Positions 32,123 through 42,353 of a DNA stretch of 42,403 nucleotides are shown here, in pieces (the first letter of the stretch is position 1; each line of letters opens with the position of its first letter). Under the pieces are notes generated by a model that was not told the origin of the DNA, made no database searches, and saw nothing but the letters and a program-made list of their open reading frames with translations. The translations under genes and the position numbers were made by a program. The stretch is from Candidatus Methanoperedens nitratireducens (GTDB taxonomy: Archaea > Halobacteriota > Methanosarcinia > Methanosarcinales > Methanoperedenaceae). The DNA is taken from positions 1 through 42,403 of the forward strand of contig DYGR01000026.1 in the NCBI GenBank assembly GCA_020724545.1. Direction: 5' to 3'.

Positions 32123-34861
32123 TCATTCACTCAGAACCTCACGTATGGTTCTCAATAGTTTTTCAGCAGTATAAGGCTTTGACAAAAAGGCATGTACAGT
32201 AGTGCCTGCAGCTTTTATAAGCCCCCCGTTCCCCGTCAATCCGCTGACTGCGATAATCCTGACACCTGGATTGATCTTACGCAGCGCCCGAATGCATGCC
32301 TGTCCGTCCATGATCGGCATCATCATATCCACAAGAACAACCTCGATCACTTCCCTGTACTGTACATACAGTGCCACTGCCTCTGCTCCATCATTGGCTG
32401 TTATCGCTTTGTATCCATGTGTTTCCAGTACCCTTCTTGTACTCTCACAGATCCTGGCCTCATCATCCACAACAAGAACCAGTTCTCCCTGCCCTGCAGG
32501 CGGTTCATATCGCTGCACCTGTTCTTTCAGTTCTTCAGTTGTTGTAATTGCAGGCAGATATACCTTAAACGTAGTCCCTTTTCCGATTTCGCTGTACACA
32601 TTTACAAACCCTCCATGCCCTTTCACAATTGCATGAACTGTAGAAAGACCCAGGCCAGTACCTTTATCTGGCTCTTTTGTTGTGAAGAATGGCTCAAAGA
32701 TCCGATCCATTACTCCAGGAGAAATACCATCTCCTGTATCCGAGACTGTAATGACGATATAATTGCCAACTCTGGCATCAATATTCATCCTGGCATAGTT
32801 CTTATCAATAAAAAGATTCTCAGCCGACATACTGAGGATACCGCCGTCCTGCATCGCGTCGCGGGCATTCACGCACAGGTTCATCAGGACCTGGTGCAGA
32901 TGTGTGGCATCTCCAGATATAGTCCAGAGGTCTTTCACTGCTTCAGTTCTGATTTCGATCGATCTTGGGAATGTCTCTTTTGCGATCTTCTTGATCTCAT
33001 AGATAAGGTGTTTCACTTGAAGGGTCATACGCTCACCCTCAACCCCCCGTGCAAATGACATAACCTGCTTTATCAGGTCTGCTCCGCGCTGGGTGTTTGT
33101 CTCGATAATATTAAGCAGCCTCTGATCCTGTTCATCTGTGAATTTTTCCCGCAATATCTGCGATGTCAGCATTACTGGCACAAGCACATTGTTGAGGTCG
33201 TGTGCAATACCGCTTGCGAGCGTACCTATGCTCTCCATTCTCTGGGCACGGAAGAACTGCGCCTCGATCTTCTTTTTCTCCGTTATATCAGTGTTGACGA
33301 CAAGTATTGATTTCGGCCTTCCTTCGCTGTCGTGCACCAGGGTCCAGCGGCTTTCTACAATGATCTTTTTACCATTTTTCGTTACCTGCTCAAGCTCACC
33401 GATCCATTCTCCTTCCTCAATCACTCTCTTTCTGGCTTCTATAAGTATGTGTGGTTCTTCTTTATATAGAAGCTCATCTGCTTTTTTACCTGTGATCTCA
33501 TCTGCCGTCCAGCCGTACATGTGCTCAGCTCCTTTATTCCAGTAGGTGATTCTGTGCTCTAGATCTCTAACTCCGATAGCATCACGCGCTTTGTCCAGAA
33601 GAGAAGCCTGCTCCCGTATTTGTTCCTCAGCCTGCCTGCGCTCGGTAATATCCTCTCCAGATCCCAATACAGCGATAATTCTTCCTGTTTCGTCCCTCAA
33701 TACAGAATTGTGCCATGCAATTAATCTCTCTTCACCGCTCCTGATCAGAACAGGATTCTCATAGAATTCAACAGGTTCAATATCTCCAGCCATCAGCTTG
33801 TTAAAAACAGCCTTTATGTTATCCCTTATCCTCTGTGGGATAAAGGTATCAAACCAGTTTTTGCCCACTATTTCATTTTCATTATATCCTAAAATATCAC
33901 AGCCTTTTTTATTTACCAGGGATACTTTTTGATCAGCATCAATAACCACCAGTGCAACTCCTGCAATATCGAGATACTTTTTTGCCTTATCACGTTCATT
34001 TTTAAGTGCCTCCTTGGCGCGCCTGCGCTCTGTGATGTCGGTATCAGCACCGCGGTAACCTGAAAGATCACCCCTCTCATCCAGGATCGGCATACCGCTT
34101 GTTTTCAGGATAACGATATTGCCGTTCTTATGCACGCTCGGATTAACAAAGCCCCTGAAGGATTCTTTCCTGGCAAAATTCTCAAATGCTGCTTCTTTTA
34201 GCTCTTCTCTTACATCTGGCGCAAAAAAATCATAAAAATGCTTTTTTCCAACAATTTCATGCGGCTTATAGCCAAGTATTTTCTCAATGGCAGGACTTGA
34301 ATAAGTATACAAACCATCAGCATCGACTTCCCAGATCCATTCACCCGCGCTTTCTGCAATCTGCCTGAAGCGCTCCTCACTCTTTCGAAGTTCCTCCTCT
34401 GCCCTCTTGCGCTCGGTAACATCGCGTGCGACTGCATAGAGCAGATTCTCCTCAACGACAGACCTTGCGGTCCAGACAAGCCACTTATATGAGCCATCCC
34501 TGCACAGGTAGCGGTTCTCAAAGAAGATTGTGTCTGCACCAGTCCTGAGCTTCTGTAATTCGGCATCTGTCGCTTTCCTGTCTTCAGGATGGACAAATTC
34601 AACAAAGGGCTTTGACTTGAGCTCATCTCCTGTAAAGCCCAGTGTTCTTTCCCAGACAATGTTCAGTTTCTTTATATAGCCATCAAGACCTGTAATACAG
34701 AACATATCGAGTGAGAGGTTAAAGAACCGCTCAAGTTCTTTCTCAGCCCTGCTGTGTTTTATGATCTCAGCCCGTAAGGCCTCGTTGGTTTTTTTCAGTT
34801 CTGCTATTAGATTTATGAGTTGTTCTTTAGTCTGATCCTCGTTTTTCATCCTATTTACCAT
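32123..34861 (-). CDS. Hybrid sensor kinase: four PAS domains, histidine kinase, receiver
   Basis: The 912-residue cytoplasmic protein begins with a short coiled coil, then PAS domains at about 42-155, 163-282, 290-410 and 418-532. Each ends in a DxTE(R/K)(R/K) linker. A HisKA region follows with phospho-His H554 (GIAHDLNN), an HATPase domain (N-box [23 protein letters not shown]), and a C-terminal receiver (D799/D800, phospho-acceptor D845, K895). No membrane segment is seen, so it senses internal signals. It is the last gene of the Kai-linked block, 68 bases after the preceding kinase gene. Confidence 0.93.
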   Translation of the reverse strand: MVNRMKNEDQTKEQLINLIAELKKTNEALRAEIIKHSRAEKELERFFNLSLDMFCITGLDGYIKKLNIVWERTLGFTGDELKSKPFVEFVHPEDRKATDAELQKLRTGADTIFFENRYLCRDGSYKWLVWTARSVVEENLLYAVARDVTERKRAEEELRKSEERFRQIAESAGEWIWEVDADGLYTYSSPAIEKILGYKPHEIVGKKHFYDFFAPDVREELKEAAFENFARKESFRGFVNPSVHKNGNIVILKTSGMPILDERGDLSGYRGADTDITERRRAKEALKNERDKAKKYLDIAGVALVVIDADQKVSLVNKKGCDILGYNENEIVGKNWFDTFIPQRIRDNIKAVFNKLMAGDIEPVEFYENPVLIRSGEERLIAWHNSVLRDETGRIIAVLGSGEDITERRQAEEQIREQASLLDKARDAIGVRDLEHRITYWNKGAEHMYGWTADEITGKKADELLYKEEPHILIEARKRVIEEGEWIGELEQVTKNGKKIIVESRWTLVHDSEGRPKSILVVNTDITEKKKIEAQFFRAQRMESIGTLASGIAHDLNNVLVPVMLTSQILREKFTDEQDQRLLNIIETNTQRGADLIKQVMSFARGVEGERMTLQVKHLIYEIKKIAKETFPRSIEIRTEAVKDLWTISGDATHLHQVLMNLCVNARDAMQDGGILSMSAENLFIDKNYARMNIDARVGNYIVITVSDTGDGISPGVMDRIFEPFFTTKEPDKGTGLGLSTVHAIVKGHGGFVNVYSEIGKGTTFKVYLPAITTTEELKEQVQRYEPPAGQGELVLVVDDEARICESTRRVLETHGYKAITANDGAEAVALYVQYREVIEVVLVDMMMPIMDGQACIRALRKINPGVRIIAVSGLTGNGGLIKAAGTTVHAFLSKPYTAEKLLRTIREVLSE

Positions 34862-34929
34862 GCGACAAAGTAATATATTAATCCTGGCGGAGATTCCTCA
34901 ATAAAATCTCAAAATCCTGGATATCTCCT

Positions 34930-36468
34930 TTATATTCTGGTTATTTCATATACTCTCAACGGTATTGTGAAATAGAATATCGATCCTTTTCCAGGTTCAG
35001 ACTCAGCCCATATCCTTCCTCCGTGGCGCTCCACGATCTTCTTGCATATCGCAAGGCCTATGCCTGTTCCAGGGTATTTATCTCTTGTGTACTCGCGCTG
35101 GAATAACTGGAAAAGCCGATCGAAGAATTCAGGTGCTATGCCTATCCCGTTATCCCGTACTGAGAATATCCATTCATTCTCCTTAATCCTGGCCGAGATA
35201 TGGACACGCGGTACCTCTTCTCCTCTGAATTTGATACCGTTACTGATCAGGTTCTGGAACAGTTGGACCATCTGGGAATCATCAGCCATAACAGTGGGAA
35301 GAGGATCGTGCGTCACTGCGGCGCCATTGTGCTCAATAGCCACCCCGAGGTTGGTCACTGCCTGATCAAAGACTGCTTCAAGATTAGTAGGCTCAAACGA
35401 CTTGCCCTGCGTGCCGACCCGTGAATACGCCAGCAGATCCTCTATCATCCTCTGCATCCGCGCTGCTCCGTCCACGATATAGGCAATGTACTCATCAGCA
35501 CTCTTATCCAGCTTACCTTTATATCGCCTTGCCAGGAGCCGGGTAAAGCCTGATATCATGCGCAGCGGCTCCTGAAGGTCATGGGAGGCCACATAGGCAA
35601 ACTGCTCTAATTCAGCATTTGAGCGGGCAAGCTCAGCAGTCCGTTCCTGAACCCGCATCTCCAGCCCATCATGCGCCCTGCGAAGCGCCTCCTCCATCCG
35701 CTTGCGCTCGGTGATATCGCGGGCAATGCCAAGACCGCTGATAGCTTTCTCATCATATAACTGCGGTGTTACTGTGAACTCCATAGTTGCATAGCTGCCT
35801 GATTTTGTACGTATGCGCAGTTCAAATCTCTGCGGTGTTTCTCCATTCATGACGCGTCGATAGATCTCATCTACCGAGGATAGATCATCGGGGTGAACAA
35901 TGGGCACAAAGCTCTTATCAATCCATTCAGCACGCGACCAGCCCGTAATTGCTTCAAATGCAGGGTTAAGGGAAGTAATCTTACCCTCCTGGGAGATGGT
36001 GAAGATAATATCCCTTGCGCTCTCAACAAGATTTCGATAGCGCGCCTCAGATTCACGCAGTTCCTCAAGAGCCCGCCTTCTTTCCCTGCGTACCTCTGCT
36101 TCACGCATCTCACGCTCGATTGCAGGGACAAGCCTTGTTAAATTCCCTTTTATGATATAGTCATGCGCGCCTGCCCTCATTGCATCTACGGCTATATCTT
36201 CCCCGATCTTTCCAGATATGATTATGAACGGCAGGTCAAGCCCGCCTCTCTGCAGTACTCTCAAAGCCTCAAACCCGCCAAAATGAGGCATGACATAATC
36301 AGAAATAATGACATCCCATGTCTTTTTTTCAAGTGCCTCGCTCATGGCCTCCGCTGTATCCACGCGCTCAAAGACCGGGTCATAGCAGCCGCAGCGCAGC
36401 TCGTGCACTACCAGTAAAGCATCGTCTTCTGAATCCTCGACAATTAATACACGCAACTGCGTGCCCAT
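34930..36468 (-). CDS. REC-PAS-histidine kinase
   Basis: The 512-residue soluble protein has an N-terminal receiver (E11, D12, acceptor D57, SGKIG), a PAS domain (about 143-256) and coiled coil. A phytochrome-like HisKA with H296 ([15 protein letters not shown]) and an HATPase domain ending FYFTIPLR follow. The receiver at the front means it is itself controlled by phosphate input. Its ATG directly follows the stop of the single-domain response regulator. It is a close paralogue of the kinase at 38197, sharing a 421-bp ungapped block at the 5' end. Confidence 0.93.
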   Translation of the reverse strand: MGTQLRVLIVEDSEDDALLVVHELRCGCYDPVFERVDTAEAMSEALEKKTWDVIISDYVMPHFGGFEALRVLQRGGLDLPFIIISGKIGEDIAVDAMRAGAHDYIIKGNLTRLVPAIEREMREAEVRRERRRALEELRESEARYRNLVESARDIIFTISQEGKITSLNPAFEAITGWSRAEWIDKSFVPIVHPDDLSSVDEIYRRVMNGETPQRFELRIRTKSGSYATMEFTVTPQLYDEKAISGLGIARDITERKRMEEALRRAHDGLEMRVQERTAELARSNAELEQFAYVASHDLQEPLRMISGFTRLLARRYKGKLDKSADEYIAYIVDGAARMQRMIEDLLAYSRVGTQGKSFEPTNLEAVFDQAVTNLGVAIEHNGAAVTHDPLPTVMADDSQMVQLFQNLISNGIKFRGEEVPRVHISARIKENEWIFSVRDNGIGIAPEFFDRLFQLFQREYTRDKYPGTGIGLAICKKIVERHGGRIWAESEPGKGSIFYFTIPLRVYEITRI

Positions 36469-36501
36469 TTATTTCTTCCTCACTGGTGGCGGCGGCTCGT
36501 T
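36081..36501 (-). repeat. 421-bp direct repeat, copy A (receiver region and regulator tail)
   Basis: This segment lines up base for base, at a constant offset of 3339, with 39420-39840. It covers the 5' part of the REC-PAS-kinase gene and the last codons of the response-regulator gene. It reveals a recent tandem duplication inside the signalling cluster. Confidence 0.85.
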
Positions 36502-36921
36502 CAGAACTAACCAGTACAACTCAAGTTCACGCACTGCTTCCACGAATTTGGTGAAGTCCACAGGCTTGCGAATATAGCTATTGGCACCAAACCTGTAGCT
36601 GTTGATCAGATCCTGCTCCTCTCTGGATGAGGTGAGAACGACCACGGGAAGAAGTTTTGTTCGCTTATCGGCACGCATGCGCTTGAGCACCTCCAGGCCG
36701 CTTATCCTTGGCAGTTTCAGATCCAGCAGAATAACTGTTGGCATCTTGCTTATATCGCGACCTGCATGGGTACCTGTGCCGAATAGATAATCCAGTGCCT
36801 CAACCCCATCTTTAGCTACGACCACTTCGTTTGCAATTTTACTCTTCTTAAGCGCGCGCAGTGTAAGCTCAACGTCATCAGGATTGTCTTCAACCAGCAA
36901 TATATCTCCTTTGTTATCCAT
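36469..36921 (-). CDS. Single-domain response regulator (Rcp1-like)
   Basis: The 150-residue protein is a lone receiver: E11/D12 acidic pair, acceptor D67 in VILLDLKLPRISGLEVL, T/S in VVLTSS and K in YIRKPVDF. The long beta4-alpha4 region and lack of an output domain resemble Rcp1-type regulators paired with phytochrome-like kinases. It sits 19 bases after the PAS kinase (36941) and immediately before the REC-PAS kinase, so it probably shuttles phosphate between them. Its C terminus VLNEPPPPVRKK is mirrored by the relic before the 38197 gene. Confidence 0.93.
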   Translation of the reverse strand: MDNKGDILLVEDNPDDVELTLRALKKSKIANEVVVAKDGVEALDYLFGTGTHAGRDISKMPTVILLDLKLPRISGLEVLKRMRADKRTKLLPVVVLTSSREEQDLINSYRFGANSYIRKPVDFTKFVEAVRELELYWLVLNEPPPPVRKK

Positions 36922-36940
36922 CTTTATCCCTCCTCTTCTG

Positions 36941-38200
36941 TTAAAGTGTATAATAAAATGTAGCGCCCTCTCCTACCTTGCCCTGTGCCCAGACCTGCCC
37001 GCCGTGTCTTTGAATGATGCGCTTGACCGTAGCAAGCCCTATACCCGTGCCAGGAAACTCAGTCGCTGCGTGTAGCCGCTGGAAAGGCGTGAAAAGTTTA
37101 TCTGCATATGCCATGTCAAAACCAACACCGTTATCCCGCACGAAATATGCAGGTTTACCCTCGTGCTCTGTAACACCAAATTCTATTTTTGAAATCTTGT
37201 TTTTTGAGGTAAATTTCCATGCATTGCCAAGCAGGTTCTCAAGCACTATCTGAAGAAGCGGGGCATCGCCATACACAACCAGTCGCGGTGCAATGGTAAA
37301 CTCAACCTTGCGCCCGGGTTCTCTTCTCTTAAGTTCTCCTGCAATATTCTTTGCAAGAGAGCTCAGGTCAACCCTCTCACGCTTCATCTCACGTCGTGTT
37401 ACGCGTGAGAGAGACAGCAGATCATCTATGAGCTGCGACATTCTCTGGCTGGCCGCACGCACACGCTGCAGGTAGTCTTTGCCCTGCGGATCTAACTTTT
37501 CTGAATAATCCTCCAGCACCGCCTGGCTGAACCCATCGATACTCCGCAGCGGGGCGCGCAGGTCATGAGAAACAGAGTAGCTGAAGGCTTCCAGTTCGCT
37601 GTTGACAGCTTTGAGCTGTGCAGTACGCTCGATCACGCGGCGCTCCAGATCCTCATTCAGCTTTCTGATCTCTTCTTCAGCCCGCTTGCGCTCGGTCAGA
37701 TCTACTGCAACAAGATAGGTGGCAGATAACCCATCCAACCGCAGGACGTTGATTGAGATGTATGCAGGCACAGGCGTTCCATCCCCTGCCATGAAGGTGA
37801 TTTCTCCCCTGCCGTTCCTGCCCCCTCCTGTTCTGATCCGCCGCAATAACTCCGCAAACCTCGCTCTATCTTTTGGCGATATAAAATGCGTAATATCGGC
37901 ACCCATCACTCTCTCAAGCGGCATCTTGAGCATCCCGGCAAAGCCGTGATTGCAGTAAAGAACAGTATCATCGGATGCAAGCGTAGCCGCCCCCTCCCTC
38001 ATTTCCTCAATAAGGGCACGGTAGGGCTGCTCAGCACCTCTTAATGTATAAACCTGCTCTCCCTGTGCCCCGGTGATTACAAGTGCATCCACCTCGCCGC
38101 TTTTGATAGCGCGCAGCGTCTCTTCGGCTTCTGCAAGCCTCTCGCGAAGTTTCTCAACTTCAAGCTTGAGTTCCTCGCATGTCCGGGCTGTTTCATTCAT
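36941..38200 (-). CDS. PAS-histidine kinase
   Basis: The 419-residue soluble protein has an N-terminal coiled coil (1-35), a short linker with [20 protein letters not shown], a PAS domain (about 60-172) ending [14 protein letters not shown], a HisKA with H212 ([16 protein letters not shown]) and an HATPase domain ([25 protein letters not shown]). No receiver is attached. The start overlaps the upstream kinase stop by four bases, giving tight coupling. It likely passes phosphate to the regulator 19 bases downstream. Confidence 0.92.
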   Translation of the reverse strand: MNETARTCEELKLEVEKLRERLAEAEETLRAIKSGEVDALVITGAQGEQVYTLRGAEQPYRALIEEMREGAATLASDDTVLYCNHGFAGMLKMPLERVMGADITHFISPKDRARFAELLRRIRTGGGRNGRGEITFMAGDGTPVPAYISINVLRLDGLSATYLVAVDLTERKRAEEEIRKLNEDLERRVIERTAQLKAVNSELEAFSYSVSHDLRAPLRSIDGFSQAVLEDYSEKLDPQGKDYLQRVRAASQRMSQLIDDLLSLSRVTRREMKRERVDLSSLAKNIAGELKRREPGRKVEFTIAPRLVVYGDAPLLQIVLENLLGNAWKFTSKNKISKIEFGVTEHEGKPAYFVRDNGVGFDMAYADKLFTPFQRLHAATEFPGTGIGLATVKRIIQRHGGQVWAQGKVGEGATFYYTL

Positions 38201-39807
38201 GATATCACCCCGTTCTTCCCTCTTGCTGGTATTGTGAAGTAGAACGTCGAACCTCTGCCGAGCTGTGATTCTGCCCAGATCCTGCCGCCGTGGTGCTCAA
38301 CGATCCTCCTGCAGATCGCAAGACCTACGCCTGTGCCGGGGTATTCGCTTACAGCATGCTCGCGCTGGAATATCTGGAAGAGGCGTCCCATAAAATCAGG
38401 AGATATCCCTATCCCATTATCGCGCACAGAGAAGACCCATTCATTCTTCTTTCTTTCGGCAGAAACATGAACACGCGGCGCCTCCTCTCTTCTGAATTTA
38501 ATGGCATTACTGATCAGGTTCTGGAACAACTGGACCATCTGTGAGGCATCGGCCATTATTGCGGGCAGAGGATCATGTGTCACCGTGGCTTTATTTTCCT
38601 CGATATCCACCCCAAGATTAGCCACTGCTTGATTAAATACATCCTCGCAGTTGACCTGCTCAAATGGTTTTGCGTGCGTGCCGATCCGTGAGTACGTAAG
38701 TAGATCCTCGAGCATCTGCTGCATTCTGATAGCACCATCCACTACGTAGCCAATGAACTCATCAGCACTCCTGTCAAGCTTACCTTTATAGCGCCTTGCC
38801 AGCAGTTGGGTGAAGATTGATATCATGCGCAGCGGTTCCTGAAGGTCGTGTGAAGCGATATAGGTAAACTGCTCTAACTCGGCATTTGAGCGCCGCAGTT
38901 CCTCCTCAGTCCGCTTGCGCCCTGTGATGTCATAGACCGATGCTAACCAGCCTGTTGTTCTCCCCTGGCCGTCTTTTAGTGGAGACAGCAATATAATTAC
39001 ATCAAAGCGCTCCTCATTGCGCCGCCGAAAGCGCACCTCAATGCCGCCAGGTGGTATCTTGCCGTTAAGAACGTCTCTAAATCCAGCGCTAATGACCTCT
39101 ACATCCTCAGGCGGCCAGTACACAAAGGGAGGCATGGCCCCTATCAATTCTTCCTCGCTCCACCCCACCATCTTGCAGAAGGCAGGATTGACATAAATTT
39201 GCCTGCCATCCAGATCCACTGCAGCTACGCCGCCGGGCATAGAATCCTCTATTGCTTTGCGAAAGGCGTGTTCAGATCTGATCGCCTCTTCTGCCCGCAT
39301 GTGCTCGGCTATCTCATCCCGCAAGGCCTCGTTTGCGCGTGCCAGCTCTGCCGTCCGTTCCCTGATTCTAATTTCTAACTCATCGTATGCTCTGCGCAAT
39401 GTCTCATCAGCCTGCTTTTTTTCCCTGCGTACCTCTGCTTCACGCATCTCACGCTCGATTGCAGGGACAAGCCTCGTTAGATTGTCTTTCATTATATAGT
39501 CATGCGCCCCTTCCCTCATTGCTTCTACGGCTGTATCCTCCCCGATCTTTCCGGATACGATTATGAACGGAAGGTCAAGCCCGCTTCTGTGCAAAAGCCT
39601 GAGTGCCTCTAATCCGCCAAACCGAGGAATGACATAATCTGAAATAATAACATCCCATGTCTTTTTTTCAAGCGCCTCGCTCATGGCCTCCGCTGTATCC
39701 ACGCGCTCAAAGACCACCTCATAGCAGCCGCGGCGCAGTTCGCGCACTACCAGCAGGGCATCGTCCTCTGAATCCTCTACAATTAATACACTAAGCGGAG
39801 TACCCAT
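38197..39807 (-). CDS. REC-PAS-histidine kinase next to kaiB
   Basis: From the ATG at 39807 the protein has about 536 residues. It carries a receiver (EDSEDD, acceptor D in [12 protein letters not shown]), a coiled coil, a PAS domain ([20 protein letters not shown] onward), a HisKA with H in [16 protein letters not shown], and an HATPase ending [15 protein letters not shown] at 39815-39820 lies 7 bases before this ATG, so I prefer it over the TTG at 39849. The frame is open up to that TTG because it runs through the relic of a response-regulator gene. It lies 70 bases after kaiB and is a paralogue of the kinase at 34930. Confidence 0.92.
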   Translation of the reverse strand: MGTPLSVLIVEDSEDDALLVVRELRRGCYEVVFERVDTAEAMSEALEKKTWDVIISDYVIPRFGGLEALRLLHRSGLDLPFIIVSGKIGEDTAVEAMREGAHDYIMKDNLTRLVPAIEREMREAEVRREKKQADETLRRAYDELEIRIRERTAELARANEALRDEIAEHMRAEEAIRSEHAFRKAIEDSMPGGVAAVDLDGRQIYVNPAFCKMVGWSEEELIGAMPPFVYWPPEDVEVISAGFRDVLNGKIPPGGIEVRFRRRNEERFDVIILLSPLKDGQGRTTGWLASVYDITGRKRTEEELRRSNAELEQFTYIASHDLQEPLRMISIFTQLLARRYKGKLDRSADEFIGYVVDGAIRMQQMLEDLLTYSRIGTHAKPFEQVNCEDVFNQAVANLGVDIEENKATVTHDPLPAIMADASQMVQLFQNLISNAIKFRREEAPRVHVSAERKKNEWVFSVRDNGIGISPDFMGRLFQIFQREHAVSEYPGTGVGLAICRRIVEHHGGRIWAESQLGRGSTFYFTIPARGKNGVIS

Positions 39808-39840
39808 CTGATCACTCCTCACCAGCGATGGCGGCTCGTT
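39420..39840 (-). repeat. 421-bp direct repeat, copy B
   Basis: Counterpart of 36081-36501 with no gap in the alignment. Its outer part (39808-39840) is non-coding relic in this copy, whereas in copy A it is the end of a working response-regulator gene. Confidence 0.85.
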
Positions 39841-39849
39841 CAAAATCAA
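39808..39849 (-). pseudogene. Relic of a response-regulator 3' end fused in frame to the kinase
   Basis: Upstream of the kinase ATG the frame reads ILNEPPSLVRSDQ, matching VLNEPPPPVRKK-stop at the end of the regulator at 36469. The DNA aligns without gaps, including an identical GCGGCTCGTT, and the former TAA stop has become CAG. The rest of that regulator gene is gone; similarity fades beyond 39850. Confidence 0.7.
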
Positions 39850-39876
39850 TATTCGGTCAACATCTCCCTTATAAAT

Positions 39877-40215
39877 TTACTCTTTTTTAAGCGGGCGCAG
39901 GTCAAGCCCCACAAGAACACGCTCGGTCTGGGAGAGATCCCCGATTGTTTTTCTCAAAGGCTCAGGAAGCTTCCGTATTACCGTTGGAACGGCAAGTATC
40001 TGATCATCCTTAGCCCGTTCGGGATTTTTGGTCAGATCGATCACTTCAATCCTGTATTTTCCAGCCAGGTGTTCTTCACATATTCTCTTGAGGTTGGCAA
40101 GGGCTGCATCTGATCTGACTGTTTGTCCGGCAATATACAGTCGCAGCTCCCATACATCAGGCTCTGTCTCCTGTCTTTCGGATTCCTGTAGTTGTGGCTC
40201 TTTTATATCATTCAT
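39877..40215 (-). CDS. kaiB: KaiB-like clock/signalling protein
   Basis: The 112-residue protein has an acidic N-terminal extension (1-20) and a full KaiB domain: [60 protein letters not shown]. The fold-switching thioredoxin-like KaiB binds the KaiC CI ring in cyanobacteria. A strong purine-rich Shine-Dalgarno (AGGAG at 40226-40230 on this strand) precedes the ATG. It follows kaiC by 68 bases in the same orientation and precedes two sensor kinases. No KaiA is encoded. Confidence 0.93.
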   Translation of the reverse strand: MNDIKEPQLQESERQETEPDVWELRLYIAGQTVRSDAALANLKRICEEHLAGKYRIEVIDLTKNPERAKDDQILAVPTVIRKLPEPLRKTIGDLSQTERVLVGLDLRPLKKE

Positions 40216-40283
40216 TTTAACCCCTCTCCTTACGTTGTTATTGTTTATATATATAAGTCCGGGTCTTATATCAACATTTTTGC

Positions 40284-41993
40284 TTACGGAACATCAGCCT
40301 TACGGATGCGTGCTATTTCTTTGCGCACCTCTTCCTGCACTTCCTTCCTGCGCTCCTCTTCCTGGGTGAACTTCCTGAATTCGTCCTCCCTGGTCTCATA
40401 CTCAGCTCGTATAGCGGCGAGCTGCGCCTCTACCGCTTTTCGCTGGCGCTCAAGGTCGCGCTTTTTGCGCTCGATCTCCTCTTCACGCTCAACCTCAAGA
40501 ACCCTATCCTTTGTCTGCTGTGCAACGCGAGCTGTACCTGTAAGTACGCCTGCAGGGCCGGTATACGCATCGATTATATCTATGCCCTGGCCTGTCATGA
40601 GGAATTCGCGTATCTGGTTAGAATGCTCCATGCCGCGGGATTTAAGGATATATATTCCGCGGTTGCGCTCACCGCCTAATTCAATATCGCGCAGCAGAAC
40701 CCATGTATCTATCAGTGATGAGACGCCCATCTCTGTTAATTCAAGAGGGGCTCCGCCGTGTGTCAGATGTGTAAAGAAGGCAGTAATCTTGCTGGCTTTA
40801 AGCATGTCAATAAGACGCGTCAGCATTGATTTAACTTCTGTTTCACTGCCTACAGTGATCAGATTTGTAATCGGGTCAACGATAGCGACAGATGGTTTAA
40901 ATTCATTGATCATTTTATACATCGTTACAAGATGCAATTCCAGGCCAAAGATCGTGGGACGTGCAGCATGGATCTTCAAAAGACCCTGGTTTACATATGG
41001 CTCAAGATCAATACCAACGGTACGCATATTGCGTATGATCTGTCTTGGGGCTTCCTCAAAGGCGAGATAGAGGCACCGCTCACCGCGCTCACATGTTGCT
41101 CTGGCAAAGCTGGCTGCAAGAGTGGTTTTGCCTGTTCCTGCCGTGCCTGAGATGAGGATGCTGCTGCCGCGATAGAATCCCCCTCCCAGCATTGTATCAA
41201 GACGGAGGACTCCAGTTGGGATCCGCTCGGTGGATACATCGTGATCCAGTTCAAGTGAGGTAATGGGCAGCACTGAGATGCCGTGCTCATCTATCAGGAA
41301 CGGATACTCATTTGTGCCGTGCTTTGAGCCGCGGTATTTGACAATGCGCAGCCTTCGGGTTGCGATCTGCCCTTCCACCCTGTGGTCAAGCGTGATCACG
41401 CAGTCCGAGACATATTCCTCAAGTCCGCGCCGTGTAAGTGTTTCTCCACCTCCCCGTTCTCCTGTAATGATTGCGGTCACGCCTTTGGTTTTAAGCCAGT
41501 AGAACAGCCGTCTTAGCTCAGCACGCAGGATGCCCTCATTAGTCAGTGCAGAGAATAGCGACTCGATGGTATCCAGTACAACCCGCTTCGCTCCGATAGA
41601 GTCGATCGCATAGTTGAGGCGGATGAAGAGCCCTTCAAGGTCGTATTCACCCGTTTCTTCGATCTCACTTCGCTGGATGTGAATATAATCAACAAGGAGC
41701 TTTTTTTGTGCCACAAGTTCTTTTAGATCAAAACCAAGTGAAGCAAAATTTTTGATCAGGTCTTCTTCTCTCTCTTCAAATGCAATAAAGACGCCAGGCT
41801 CGTTATACTGGGTCGCACCCCGCACGAGAAACTCCATGGCTATCAGGGTTTTACCGCTTCCAGCCCCACCTGCTACCAGTGTCGGACGTCCTCTCGGCAG
41901 TCCCCCATCCGTGATATCATCCAGACCCCTGACTCCGGTTGGACATTTTTGAAGAACTTCCGGGAATTCGGTATTATCTGTTACTTCGATCAT
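40284..41993 (-). CDS. kaiC: KaiC-type double-domain ATPase
   Basis: The 569-residue protein has two RecA-like KaiC domains. CI (about 13-245) has Walker A GGAGSGKT (42-49) and catalytic E73/E74. CII (about 250-485) has Walker A GTAGTGKT (283-290) and E313/E314. The CII segment [17 protein letters not shown] aligns with the cyanobacterial autophosphorylation loop and places S425/S426 at the S431/T432 positions. A charged coiled coil (495-560) replaces the short KaiA-binding tail. It is first in the Kai-kinase block, with a TATA-like element about 90 bases upstream. Confidence 0.95.
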   Translation of the reverse strand: MIEVTDNTEFPEVLQKCPTGVRGLDDITDGGLPRGRPTLVAGGAGSGKTLIAMEFLVRGATQYNEPGVFIAFEEREEDLIKNFASLGFDLKELVAQKKLLVDYIHIQRSEIEETGEYDLEGLFIRLNYAIDSIGAKRVVLDTIESLFSALTNEGILRAELRRLFYWLKTKGVTAIITGERGGGETLTRRGLEEYVSDCVITLDHRVEGQIATRRLRIVKYRGSKHGTNEYPFLIDEHGISVLPITSLELDHDVSTERIPTGVLRLDTMLGGGFYRGSSILISGTAGTGKTTLAASFARATCERGERCLYLAFEEAPRQIIRNMRTVGIDLEPYVNQGLLKIHAARPTIFGLELHLVTMYKMINEFKPSVAIVDPITNLITVGSETEVKSMLTRLIDMLKASKITAFFTHLTHGGAPLELTEMGVSSLIDTWVLLRDIELGGERNRGIYILKSRGMEHSNQIREFLMTGQGIDIIDAYTGPAGVLTGTARVAQQTKDRVLEVEREEEIERKKRDLERQRKAVEAQLAAIRAEYETREDEFRKFTQEEERRKEVQEEVRKEIARIRKADVP

Positions 41994-42077
41994 TAGCTAA
42001 CTTCTTCTCCCTGTTTTTTTCAATGAACACTCTGTCATGATTTTAGTGATTCACTCAGTAGATGTCCTCTTCGAATA

Positions 42078-42087
42078 TAAATATACT
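42078..42087 (-). promoter_or_regulatory. Probable TATA box of kaiC
   Basis: TATATTTATA on the minus strand, about 85-94 bases before the kaiC ATG, is the clearest TATA-like element upstream of the signalling block and would give a leader of about 60 bases. A small dyad GTGA-T-TCAC lies between it and the gene, within a TAGTGATTCACTCAG context. Confidence 0.45.
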
Positions 42088-42189
42088 GTATCCTGAGAAC
42101 CCGTCCAATAATTAGACAGATATTAGTGGCAATTTTTTATATAGACCATGAAATCTATAGTTAGGTGCTTAAATAACAGTAAATAAAGA

Positions 42190-42256
42190 ACCGCAGATGA
42201 ACGCGGATTAACGCAGATGCAGGTTATCTGCGTTTATCTGCGTTCATCGGCGGTTA
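42190..42256. repeat. Imperfect inverted repeat, copy 2
   Basis: The left arm AACCGCAGATGAACGCGGAT and the reverse complement of the right arm AACCGCCGATGAACGCAGAT can pair to form a hairpin. The same CGCAGATGAA / CGCAGATAAA units as at 5096-5164 build the arms. It lies between kaiC and the partial kinase. Confidence 0.8.
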
Positions 42257-42353
42257 ATAAAATTGAACATAAAATACGGAAATTTAAGAAATAGGCTATA
42301 GGACACTACCGATTTTTAACTCTTGAAGATAATATGTAGATATAGATAAATGA

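Larger units (their letters stand above)
41994..42353. other. 360-base gap upstream of kaiC
   Basis: No gene is seen. The stretch holds the probable kaiC promoter (42078-42087), a GTGATTCAC dyad and inverted-repeat copy 2 (42190-42256). It separates kaiC from another kinase that continues past the window edge. Confidence 0.5.

Noticed and set aside
32192-33764. Plus-strand open frames of up to 288 codons opposite the hybrid kinase
   Set aside because: Cys/His/Ser-rich antisense composition and full overlap with a gene whose domains are all intact.
42030-42060. GTGATTCAC dyad as the kaiC operator
   Set aside because: Short arms and a single copy; mentioned in the gap entry but not strong enough for a separate claim.
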